This document shows, piece after piece, positions 42,925 to 50,750 of a stretch of DNA of 64,000 nt. Position 1 is the stretch's first letter. Each line of letters begins with the position of its first letter. Source of the stretch: UBA3006 sp031401235 (lineage in GTDB: Bacteria > Actinomycetota > Acidimicrobiia > Acidimicrobiales > Ilumatobacteraceae); the NCBI GenBank assembly GCA_031401235.1, contig JANNRJ010000003.1, forward strand, positions 1 through 64,000. Direction: 5' to 3'. The notes under the pieces were generated by a model. That model was not told the origin of the DNA. It did no database searches and saw only the letters and a program-made list of their open reading frames with translations. The translations under genes were made by a program, and so were the position numbers.

Positions 42925-44274
42925 TCAGCCCTCGTAATATTGGTCGGCTACCGCCAGGGCTTCATCAATAATTGAAATACCTTCGCGCACTTCATCGGGG
43001 CTCACTGTGCACGGTGGCACAACATGCATGCGATTGAAATGGACGAATGGCCACAGGCCGCGCTTTTTACAAGCAGCGGCAAGTTCAACCATTGGTTTGG
43101 CTTCGGCACCAGTGGCATTGAATGGCACCAGTGGTTGGCGGGTATCGCGGTTTCGTACCAGTTCAATAGCCCAAAAGACACCTAGCCCGCGCACATCTCC
43201 GATCGATGGGTGTTTGTCGCGTAATTTTTGCAATTCCGGACCGATCACGTCGGTACCGATCATCCGTGCGTTTTCGATGACCTTCTCTTCCTTGAAAATA
43301 TTGATCGAAGCAACAGCTGACGCGCAAGCGAGAGGGTGACCGCTATAGGTGAGACCACCTGGATACGCCCGGTTGGTAAATGTGTCGGCGATTTTCTGAC
43401 TAATGATGACGCCTCCCAATGGGATATAACCAGAGTTCACGCCTTTAGCGAAGCAAATGAGATCCGGTGTGACATCCCAATGATTCACGGCGAACCATTC
43501 TCCGCAACGACCGAATCCAGCCATCACTTCGTCGCACATCAAAACGATGCCATGACGATCACATAGGTCTCGAACACCCTGCAAGTAGCCCGGTGGTGGA
43601 ACGAGGATGCCATTTGTGCCGACAACGGTCTCTAATCCAATCATGGCCACGGTTTGTGGACCTTCGACCATCAGCACTTCCTCGAGATGCTGCAGTGCTC
43701 GTTGGCATTCCTCTGACTCATTTAAGGAGTGGAATGCCGATCGGTAGGGGTACGGACCCCAAAACTTCACCGCACCACTGAATCCGGTTTCGTTGGGCCA
43801 ACGGCGTGGATCGCCGGTAATAGCGATCGCACCGGATGTCGATCCGTGATAGGAGCGGTACATCGTGAGAATTTTTTGCCGACCAGTGTGCAGTCGCGCC
43901 ATCCGAATTGCGTTTTCGGTGGCTTCGGCTCCGCCATTGGTGAAAAAAACCATGTTCAAGTCGCCAGGTGCAAGTTCGGTTATTAGACGAGCCGCTTCAC
44001 TGCGCGCATCATTGGCAAATGGAGGTGCGACCGTGCACAATTTGGCCGCCTGTTCTTGGATCGCGGCGATGAGTTTGGGGTGTTGATGACCAATGTTGAG
44101 GTTTACCAATTGGCTCGAGAAATCGAGATACTTATTGCCGGAAGCATCCCAAAAATATGAACCCAGTCCACCCACTATTTCGACTGGATCCAGTGTTCCC
44201 TGTGCCGACCATGAGTGAAACACATGGGCGCGATCATCAAGGTAAGCCTTGGTGCGAGTTGCTTCAATTGTCAT
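42925..44274 (-). CDS. Class III (omega) aminotransferase, probably beta-alanine:2-oxo acid transaminase
   Basis: 449 residues, PLP fold type I. It has TNGGAEATENAIRMAR, YRSYHGSTSGAIA, the Asp of LMCDEVMAGFGR and the PLP Lys in FAKGVNSGYIPLG. Class III enzymes transfer terminal amino groups; next to dihydropyrimidinase, ureidopropionase and malonate-semialdehyde dehydrogenase the missing step is beta-alanine to malonate semialdehyde. On the minus strand TAGACT is six bases before the ATG, so it has its own leaderless promoter. It converges on the operon with only the terminator between them. Taurine or another omega-amine is the alternative substrate. Confidence 0.88.
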   Translation of the reverse strand: MTIEATRTKAYLDDRAHVFHSWSAQGTLDPVEIVGGLGSYFWDASGNKYLDFSSQLVNLNIGHQHPKLIAAIQEQAAKLCTVAPPFANDARSEAARLITELAPGDLNMVFFTNGGAEATENAIRMARLHTGRQKILTMYRSYHGSTSGAIAITGDPRRWPNETGFSGAVKFWGPYPYRSAFHSLNESEECQRALQHLEEVLMVEGPQTVAMIGLETVVGTNGILVPPPGYLQGVRDLCDRHGIVLMCDEVMAGFGRCGEWFAVNHWDVTPDLICFAKGVNSGYIPLGGVIISQKIADTFTNRAYPGGLTYSGHPLACASAVASINIFKEEKVIENARMIGTDVIGPELQKLRDKHPSIGDVRGLGVFWAIELVRNRDTRQPLVPFNATGAEAKPMVELAAACKKRGLWPFVHFNRMHVVPPCTVSPDEVREGISIIDEALAVADQYYEG

Positions 44275-44325
44275 GCGATAAGTCTAATGTGGAACAGCCC
44301 TTGAGAAATTGCGGAGGTGAAATTG

Positions 44326-45804
44326 ATGTCCAGCGAAGTGGTGCATAGTTTTCCGTTGCATCTGCCAACGGATGACAGCCATCCGTATCGAACCGGCGCT
44401 TGGCGTCCTCAACGGAATGAATACAACGCAACTGAGTTACAGGTGAGGGGCCAATTGCCGACCGACCTCAACGGGGTGTATTTGCGAAATACCGAAAACC
44501 CGCTATTTCCGTCACTCAATCGTTACCACCCATTTGATGGCGACGGGATGTTGCACATGATGTCATTTCATGATGGGGAAGCACAGTATCGCAATCGATT
44601 TGTTCGTACCCAAGGTCTCGATGCTGAACTTGCTCATGGCGGACCGCTTTGGGCTGGACTCGCTGAATTGCCGAGTATCTCCTTACGCGACGACGGATGG
44701 GGAGCGCGAACGCGGATGAAGGATGCATCCAGCACTGACGTGGTAATCCACAATGGTGTGGCACTCACAAGTTTTTACCAGTGCGGTGATTTATATCGCC
44801 TCGATCCGCTTACTTTGACTGATCTCGGGCGCGAATCATGGGATGGCAAATTTCCGAAAGTTGGAGTCTCTGCGCACAGCAAAGTAGACGAACATACCGG
44901 CGAATTACTGTTTTTCAATTATCAAACCACTGAACCGTACATGCATTACGGGGTCGTCAATCGAAAGAGCGAACTGATCCACTACGTCGATGTTCCACTG
45001 CCTGGTCCCCGTTTGCCCCACGACATGGCGATTACCGAGAACTATTCGATTCTCAACGACTGCCCGTTGTTTTGGGACGAAGACTTGATCAAGCGCGGGA
45101 TATACGCGACACGATTTCACTCCGACATGCCGATGCGCATCGGTGTTATTCCGCGTCACGGGGAATCGTCAGATATCAAATGGTTCGAATGCAACTCAAC
45201 GTTCGTGTTGCATTGGATCAACGCCTACGAATTGGGAGATGAAATCGTATTGGATGGGTATTTTCAATCCAACCCATCGCCTTCGGTTGCTAGAGATGCC
45301 GACATCAACACGAAATTATTTCGATTTCTCGACCTCTACGCCCTCGAGTCCCGACCCTATCGATGGCGATTGAATATGCGAACTGGTGTCGTCAAGGAAG
45401 GTCCATTGTCGGACACGATCACCGAATTCGGAATGATCAATAGTCGCCACCTAGGGCGACCGTATCGCTATGTGTACAGCGCGATGCCAGTGCACGATTG
45501 GTTTCTCTTCGAGGGATTGATCAAACATGATGTGGTGAGTGGTCGTGAAGAGAAGTTTCGATTTGGCGACGGAATCTACGGCAGTGAAGCCGTGATGGCA
45601 CCGCGTCATGCAGCAATTTCTGAAGACGACGGGTACTTGATTACATTCACGACAGATGTTGGAACTGACAGTTCTGAATGTCTGATATTTGACGCTCAAG
45701 GCGTTTCCGACGGACCGATCGCATCCGTTGTTTTGCCGGAGCGGATCAGCAGTGGAACTCACTCCTGTTGGGCCGACTATGCAAGCGTTGCAAGGACCCG
45801 TTGA
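44326..45804 (+). CDS. Carotenoid cleavage oxygenase family protein
   Basis: 492 residues, RPE65/CCO family beta-propeller. All four iron-binding His are visible in their usual settings: SAHSKVDEHTGE, LPHDMAITENYSI, VLHWINAYELGD and GTHSCWADYAS near the C-terminus. NPLFPSLNRYHPFDGDGMLH is the conserved N-terminal strand. It cleaves a carotenoid, apocarotenoid or a stilbene-like double bond with O2. Start at ATG 44326 with ggagg eight bases upstream. No carotenoid-synthesis or rhodopsin gene is in the window. The 3' end overlaps the convergent Nudix gene by 28 bases. Confidence 0.9.
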   Translation: MSSEVVHSFPLHLPTDDSHPYRTGAWRPQRNEYNATELQVRGQLPTDLNGVYLRNTENPLFPSLNRYHPFDGDGMLHMMSFHDGEAQYRNRFVRTQGLDAELAHGGPLWAGLAELPSISLRDDGWGARTRMKDASSTDVVIHNGVALTSFYQCGDLYRLDPLTLTDLGRESWDGKFPKVGVSAHSKVDEHTGELLFFNYQTTEPYMHYGVVNRKSELIHYVDVPLPGPRLPHDMAITENYSILNDCPLFWDEDLIKRGIYATRFHSDMPMRIGVIPRHGESSDIKWFECNSTFVLHWINAYELGDEIVLDGYFQSNPSPSVARDADINTKLFRFLDLYALESRPYRWRLNMRTGVVKEGPLSDTITEFGMINSRHLGRPYRYVYSAMPVHDWFLFEGLIKHDVVSGREEKFRFGDGIYGSEAVMAPRHAAISEDDGYLITFTTDVGTDSSECLIFDAQGVSDGPIASVVLPERISSGTHSCWADYASVARTR

Positions 45805-46250
45805 TGTAATTGCGGCCAAGCCGCGGCCAGCCCGGCATGCAATGAAAAGTTCTCTACATCGTTGAGCAGAACCCAACGAATGTCTTCCGATTCAGCATTG
45901 GCCGCGAATGCGCCGGCGTCACCGTTGCTATGGGCAATTACTGTGTCGTAGTGCCAAGCACCGTGATTGTCAGAATAAATATCGCGTACCTCGATGTCGC
46001 TGGCAAGGATGCCGGCCTCTTCAGCGGCTTCTCGAGCTGCGGCGCCTATCGAATCTTCATGGGAATCAATCGCCCCACCAGGTAATGCCCAGGTTCCACC
46101 ACCATGAGTCCATGGCGCACGAAGTTGTAGCAGTACGTATGGCTCGACTTTGTCGCGACGAATTAACAACAGGCCCGCCGCACCGTTTAGACCCCAATGG
46201 CGAAGACCGCATGTACAAATCACCCATCCGTCACCGTCACGATGTGCCAC
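45777..46250 (-). CDS. Nudix hydrolase
   Basis: 157 residues with a complete Nudix box, G-x5-E-x7-REAAEEAGI, after TWALPG. Cleaves a nucleoside diphosphate linked to another group; substrate open. The N-terminal ICTCGLRHWG resembles the lead strand of actinobacterial MutT-like proteins. It follows the HNH gene by 17 bases on the same strand. The last 28 bases overlap the carotenoid oxygenase gene. Confidence 0.88.
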   Translation of the reverse strand: MAHRDGDGWVICTCGLRHWGLNGAAGLLLIRRDKVEPYVLLQLRAPWTHGGGTWALPGGAIDSHEDSIGAAAREAAEEAGILASDIEVRDIYSDNHGAWHYDTVIAHSNGDAGAFAANAESEDIRWVLLNDVENFSLHAGLAAAWPQLHQRVLATLA

Positions 46251-46267
46251 CGGCCAATATTGTCACA

Positions 46268-46717
46268 TCAAGGCTCTACACTCGCCGCAACCTTGGCATT
46301 ACGACGCAGTAATGCGCGGGCGGTGGCCTGAGCCGCGGTCACTTCTGCGTGATGTTGATGGCAAAGTACCTCCAGACCGCCCCGACCATTGGGATCAGGC
46401 AAAAGGTGGTGATGGCATCCAGGTGTGTAGCCCTTTCCATCTCGGGGTTCCAAATGGTTCACCTCACAATCGCGCCGAGCGGCCATACATTCACTTCGAA
46501 TACAGCGGTATTTTGCCCGACGCTTGGCGCTCGAGCGAGCAAAACGCCAAACATGTTCTCGTTGCCATGCCTTGCCACATTTTTCGGAGCACCAAGTTCG
46601 GCGACGAGTTCGTTCTAGAGGCTCATTGCACCACTGACATCGTCCAGGTTCGCCCATCCATTTGGAAAGTGGACATGTCACCCGTTCCACGATTAGCGGA
46701 GAGATGTATTGGCTCAT
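46268..46717 (-). CDS. HNH endonuclease-like zinc-finger protein
   Basis: 149 residues. An N-terminal Cys4 treble-clef-like finger (CQWCN...TWCSEKC, residues about 27-48) is followed by an Arg-rich segment and an HNH core (CEVNHLEPRDG...GCHHHL...LEVLCHQHHAEVTAAQA, about 84-135). Could be a structure-specific nuclease or a mobile homing-type remnant; no other mobile gene is near. A TATATT box and agaag lie before the ATG. Open frames on the opposite strand here are shadows. Confidence 0.72.
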   Translation of the reverse strand: MSQYISPLIVERVTCPLSKWMGEPGRCQWCNEPLERTRRRTWCSEKCGKAWQREHVWRFARSSAKRRAKYRCIRSECMAARRDCEVNHLEPRDGKGYTPGCHHHLLPDPNGRGGLEVLCHQHHAEVTAAQATARALLRRNAKVAASVEP

Positions 46718-46847
46718 CTTCTAAAAAATATACATGCTCCTGAAACATCTCGTAGACATTGGCGAAACTTTGATGACGTAACGTCGTGCGCAGTTTGGTT
46801 GCAATGGCGCCTCCGAATAATTCAATCGGACCGACCAAGGAGCACCC

Positions 46848-48227
46848 ATGCCTAATTTTTTCGCAGAAGTAACAGATCCGGTAGTTCTACTTGGTCAACA
46901 AGTAAGTCTGATGTGGATTGTTATCGGGGCAGCGCTAGTCGTATTTATGCAGGCTGGTTTTGCGCTCGTCGAAACTGGCTTTTGTCGGGCAAAACATGCC
47001 GCCCACGTGGTGAGTACCAACTTGGCCATATTTGGTCTCGGCTTCATTGGGTTCTTCTTCGTCGGCTTTGCGTTTGCATTTGGAGGTTTCTCCTACTCGG
47101 CGTTCGGATTAACCGCACCCGTCGGCAAAGCGTTAATTGGAAGCGGCGACTGGGTGTTCCTGTGGCAAGGTGGATGGGCCCTTTCGGGCAAATCCATTAC
47201 TCCCGCCGTGCTCGGCTTTTTTCTGTACATGGCGGCATTCATGGATACGACGGCAACCATTCCAACCGGCTCTATGGCCGAGCGCTGGAAGTGGAAAAGC
47301 TTTGTCCTATGGGGATTTTTCTGCGGCGCGATCTACTACCCACTATTTGCCGCATGGACCTGGGGTGGGGGGTGGTTGGCCCGCACTTGGAGCACGATGT
47401 CCCTGGGTGCTGGCTATGTTGATTTCGCTGGCTCTGGTGTCGTTCACGCCGTTGGTGGCGTTGCCGCATTAACGGGTGCTTACGTTCTAGGTCCGCGCAT
47501 TGGCAAGTTCGATCGAGATGGCAAGCCCAAGGCGATTCCGGGTCACCATATTCCAATGGCGATGCTCGGCACATTCATTTTGTTGTTCGGGTGGTTTGGT
47601 TTCAATGCCGCCAGCACTTTCGCCGCTACTGATGTCCAGTTTGCAACTGCGGCAACCAACACTGCCATCGCCGCCGCATTTGGCGGAATCACCGGCATGA
47701 TGTGGATTACTCGTCGTACGGGCAAACCCGATCCAGGAATGATGGCTAATGGGATGTTGGCTGGGTTGGTTGCGATCACTGCGCCATGTGCCTTCATTGC
47801 TCCGTGGGCGGCCGCAGTAATTGGAGTAATCGCTGGGGTACTTGTCATCGAATCAGTATTTTTCGTGGAGAGGCGCCTAAAAATTGACGATCCGGTTGGG
47901 GCGATTTCGGTCCACGGAGTATGTGGAATATTTGGAGTGCTTTCAGTTGGCATTTTTGCTAATGGAAGCTATGGAGCGGGGTGGAATGGCTCAACTTCCA
48001 GCGGCATTGAAGGAATTATCAAGGGCAATTGGGGTCAACTTGGCGCTCAAGGGCTTGCCGTGATTGTCATCATTGTCGTCAACGGCGGAATGTCGTTTGC
48101 CTTCTTTAAGATTCAAAAACGTTTGACCAAAGGCGGAATTCGCTCGACGCCCGACGATGAGATTCAAGGTCTCGACATTCCTGAAATGGGTGTGCATGCA
48201 TACCCAGAATTTGCCGGGGCTCACTAA
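46848..48227 (+). CDS. amt: Ammonium transporter
   Basis: 459 residues with 11 transmembrane helices. It has AGFALVETGFCRAKHA in TM1, FMDTTATIPTGSMAERW, DFAGSGVVHAVGG with the first pore His, FNAASTF, and AISVHGVCGIFGVLSVGIF with the second pore His. Conducts NH4+/NH3 into the cell. RBS aaggag is six bases from ATG. It is followed by a PII gene, the usual amt-glnK pairing for nitrogen control; in this window ammonia is also released by the pyrimidine pathway. Confidence 0.93.
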   Translation: MPNFFAEVTDPVVLLGQQVSLMWIVIGAALVVFMQAGFALVETGFCRAKHAAHVVSTNLAIFGLGFIGFFFVGFAFAFGGFSYSAFGLTAPVGKALIGSGDWVFLWQGGWALSGKSITPAVLGFFLYMAAFMDTTATIPTGSMAERWKWKSFVLWGFFCGAIYYPLFAAWTWGGGWLARTWSTMSLGAGYVDFAGSGVVHAVGGVAALTGAYVLGPRIGKFDRDGKPKAIPGHHIPMAMLGTFILLFGWFGFNAASTFAATDVQFATAATNTAIAAAFGGITGMMWITRRTGKPDPGMMANGMLAGLVAITAPCAFIAPWAAAVIGVIAGVLVIESVFFVERRLKIDDPVGAISVHGVCGIFGVLSVGIFANGSYGAGWNGSTSSGIEGIIKGNWGQLGAQGLAVIVIIVVNGGMSFAFFKIQKRLTKGGIRSTPDDEIQGLDIPEMGVHAYPEFAGAH

Positions 48228-48272
48228 TGACCGGCAAAACAGTAAGTTCCTTCCAGCGAAAGGGAATCTGAA

Positions 48273-48611
48273 ATGAAACTCATCACCGCAATTGTCAAAC
48301 CATTCAAATTAGATGATGTCAAGGATGCGCTAAAGGCGGCTGGTGTCAATGGCATCACCGTGACAGAGGCCCGTGGATTTGGTCGACAAGGTGGCCATGT
48401 CGAAACGTATCGAGGTGCCGAGTACAAAGTTGATTTAGTCCCAAAAGTACGACTCGATATTCTCGTGGATACGTCGGTTGTGGATCACATCGTTGATGTC
48501 TTGGTCAAGGCTGCTGGCACGGGAAAAATCGGTGACGGAAAAGTGTGGGTTACCGATGTCTCCCGCGTTGTGCGAATCCGTACCGGCGAAGAAGGTACTT
48601 CGGCAATCTAA
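48273..48611 (+). CDS. glnK: Nitrogen regulatory protein PII
   Basis: 112 residues, full-length PII. It begins MKLITAIVKPFKLDDVKDAL, has the T-loop with Tyr51 in YRGAEYKVDLVPK and the C-terminal GDGKVWVTDVSRVVRIRTGEEG. It reads ATP/ADP and 2-oxoglutarate and blocks Amt under nitrogen excess; in actinobacteria Tyr51 is the adenylylation site. 45 bases after amt on the same strand. No glnD is adjacent. Confidence 0.95.
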   Translation: MKLITAIVKPFKLDDVKDALKAAGVNGITVTEARGFGRQGGHVETYRGAEYKVDLVPKVRLDILVDTSVVDHIVDVLVKAAGTGKIGDGKVWVTDVSRVVRIRTGEEGTSAI

Positions 48612-48621
48612 AGCGAAGGAA

Positions 48622-49752
48622 TCACTTGTCGAAAAAGTCGCCAAGTATCTTGGCGGTTCGTTGGCGAGAGATCGCCAATTCGGCCTTGGTTCCTAGCGAA
48701 ACATTCGGATCGTTTAGATCGTCAAGTACGGACCGAATAGTCCACCCATGAATTTTATCCACCCATGTCGGATACACCTGCGGTCGTGCAACAGTCACAT
48801 TCCCCTCCGCAGAGATTGTCAGGTTGACCGTGACAATGGCGCCGTCTTGAGAATTTGCCGGCCAACGCTCATCGGTGGGCAAGTTTGACAAAATATTGCC
48901 AAGCCCGAATAGCACCCAAATTCCATTCATCTGAGTAATTGGTTGCACCACGTGGGCATGATGGCCGACGATGAGATCGATGAGACCAGATTTCGTAAGC
49001 TCTTCTGCCGTTGCCATCTGCATCGAGTTTGGAGTTGAGCTCATTTCGTTTCCCCAATGCATACTGACAATCACCACTTCAGCCCCCTTCTCTCGGGCCG
49101 CGGTTGCGTCGCGCAGAATTCGTTCCGTATCGATCACCGCAGAGCGCCATTGCTGATCGGTTGGCAGGCTTAACCCGTTGAAGCTGAAGGTGTACGAAAG
49201 GTGGGTAAGTCTTACGCCATTGACGGTGAAGACTTGTGATTCAATTTCGGCTGGCGTGCGGGCCATGCCGGCTTGACTGATCCCGTTTAGCTCGAGCGCA
49301 CTAATCGTCGCATCAATTCCGTCGGTTCCACGATCGTACGAGTGATTACTGGCAGTTGAACAGCGATCAAATCCGGCGTTGGCAATAGCTTCGGTGATCT
49401 CCGGCGGCACTCCAAAAATCGGAAATGTTGACAGCTCCTCACCATCCGGAGCAATTGGCGTTTCAAGATGGCAGATCGCCAGGTCGACACTGCTGATGAG
49501 CGGAGCAACACGGTCAAACATCGGTCGAAAGTCGTAGCTGTTTTTGGAGTGATTGGCAATTGCCGAACGTCGGGCTTGCACGATGAGTGGAGTATGAGCC
49601 AACACATCACCGGAAAAGGCAAAACTCAAATGTCGATCGTGTTGTGGCGATGTCGTGGTCGTGGCCTCGATAGTTGTCGAGGTCGGTGCTGTCGTTATTG
49701 GTGTGCCATCAGGGATACTGGTGCTGGCGCAGGATCCAAGCCCAACAAGCAT
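48622..49752 (-). CDS. CapA-like metallophosphatase lipoprotein (start uncertain)
   Basis: About 376 residues of the CapA/PgsA poly-gamma-glutamate family (calcineurin-like). It has FAFSGDVLAH at the start of the domain, LAICHLETPIAP, STASNHSYDRGTDGI, VIVSMHWGNEMS and LIVGHHAHVVQPI with the metal-binding residues. It should be exported, but the listed ATG 49752 gives a signal of only seven residues before a lipobox Cys (VGLGSC). In frame upstream to about 49797 there are Arg residues (PWRRNLAIFM) of a normal signal peptide but no ATG, GTG or TTG. The Thr/Ser-rich linker after the Cys fits a lipoprotein. 44 bases separate it from the hydrolase gene upstream. Confidence 0.8.
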   Translation of the reverse strand: MLVGLGSCASTSIPDGTPITTAPTSTTIEATTTTSPQHDRHLSFAFSGDVLAHTPLIVQARRSAIANHSKNSYDFRPMFDRVAPLISSVDLAICHLETPIAPDGEELSTFPIFGVPPEITEAIANAGFDRCSTASNHSYDRGTDGIDATISALELNGISQAGMARTPAEIESQVFTVNGVRLTHLSYTFSFNGLSLPTDQQWRSAVIDTERILRDATAAREKGAEVVIVSMHWGNEMSSTPNSMQMATAEELTKSGLIDLIVGHHAHVVQPITQMNGIWVLFGLGNILSNLPTDERWPANSQDGAIVTVNLTISAEGNVTVARPQVYPTWVDKIHGWTIRSVLDDLNDPNVSLGTKAELAISRQRTAKILGDFFDK

Positions 49753-49796
49753 GAAAATCGCCAGATTTCGCCGCCAAGGCGTCGTTGACCGGTGAA

Positions 49797-50714
49797 CTAG
49801 GGAAGTTTGGTTGCGCTGATGAATGTGTTGATGATATTGGCTAATTCATTTGGCTTATCTTCCTGGATGAAGTGTCCGCCATCAACGACGGTCATGTGGG
49901 GTTGTCCCGCGGCCCCTGGAACACTTCGAATGAAAATTGCATCGCCGCCTTTGGTGACAGGATCACTATCGCCAAAGGCGCAAAGGAATGGTCGCTCAAA
50001 TTTTCGGAGAACATCCCAGGCGATGGTGTTGTCGTGGTGGGCCTGATCCTCGCGAGTTGTGGGCACTAGCGATGGGAAAATTCGAGCACCTTCTTTGTAT
50101 GTGTCATCGGGAAAAGGGGCGTCATAAGCGGCAATCGTCTCGGGTGAAAGTTTTGTCACAACCGCACCATTGACGAGGTTGCCAATTGGAAAGGACTTGG
50201 AAGTCTGCGAATAGTTTTGCCAAGCCAAAAATGCATCAGAAAGTTTTCCGTTGCCGGTGGGCAAGCCCGTGTTGCTGATTACCACCCGATCAAATCGTTC
50301 CGGCGAATTGGCCACAAGTCGCAAACCGATGAGACCACCCCAGTCTTGACCAAAGAAAGTGATGTGCCGCAATTTGAGTTGGTCGAAAAGTAGTTCACTC
50401 ATCCATGCCACATGCCGGGCGTAGGTATAGTCGCTTCGCTGAGAGGGCTTGTCGGAGCGGCCGAATCCCACGAGATCCGGTGCAATTATCCGATGTCCGG
50501 CCTTGACAAGCAACGGAATCATCCTTCGATACAGATAGCACCACGATGGTTCACCGTGCATCAACAACACAGGATTGGCATCGGCGGGCCCCTCATCCAG
50601 GTAGTGAACACGCAATACACCGCTGTCACCGTCGGCGATATCGGCGTAATGCGGGGCGAAGTCAAAGTCGGATAGGTTTTCAAATCGCTCGTCGGGAGTG
50701 CGGAGGGTTTTCAT
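49797..50714 (-). CDS. Haloalkane dehalogenase-like alpha/beta hydrolase
   Basis: 305 residues. It has the HGEPSWCYLYRRMIP oxyanion region typical of type I haloalkane dehalogenases, nucleophile Asp in FGQDWGGLIG (with the halide-binding Trp next to it), the acid in AFGDSDPVT and the base His in DGGHFIQED. It should hydrolyse a carbon-halogen bond; an ordinary epoxide or ester hydrolase would differ at the nucleophile elbow. Start ATG 50714, with TATTGT six bases upstream on the minus strand (leaderless); the longer frame has no support. Confidence 0.87.
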   Translation of the reverse strand: MKTLRTPDERFENLSDFDFAPHYADIADGDSGVLRVHYLDEGPADANPVLLMHGEPSWCYLYRRMIPLLVKAGHRIIAPDLVGFGRSDKPSQRSDYTYARHVAWMSELLFDQLKLRHITFFGQDWGGLIGLRLVANSPERFDRVVISNTGLPTGNGKLSDAFLAWQNYSQTSKSFPIGNLVNGAVVTKLSPETIAAYDAPFPDDTYKEGARIFPSLVPTTREDQAHHDNTIAWDVLRKFERPFLCAFGDSDPVTKGGDAIFIRSVPGAAGQPHMTVVDGGHFIQEDKPNELANIINTFISATKLP

Positions 50715-50750
50715 ACGAGCACAATACGTCGATCCCAGCATTGTCGCCTA

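Noticed and set aside
46150..46743. Open frame of 197 codons on the plus strand across the HNH and Nudix genes
   Set aside because: The minus-strand HNH and Nudix motifs are intact and explain the region; the plus-strand product has no sensible features.
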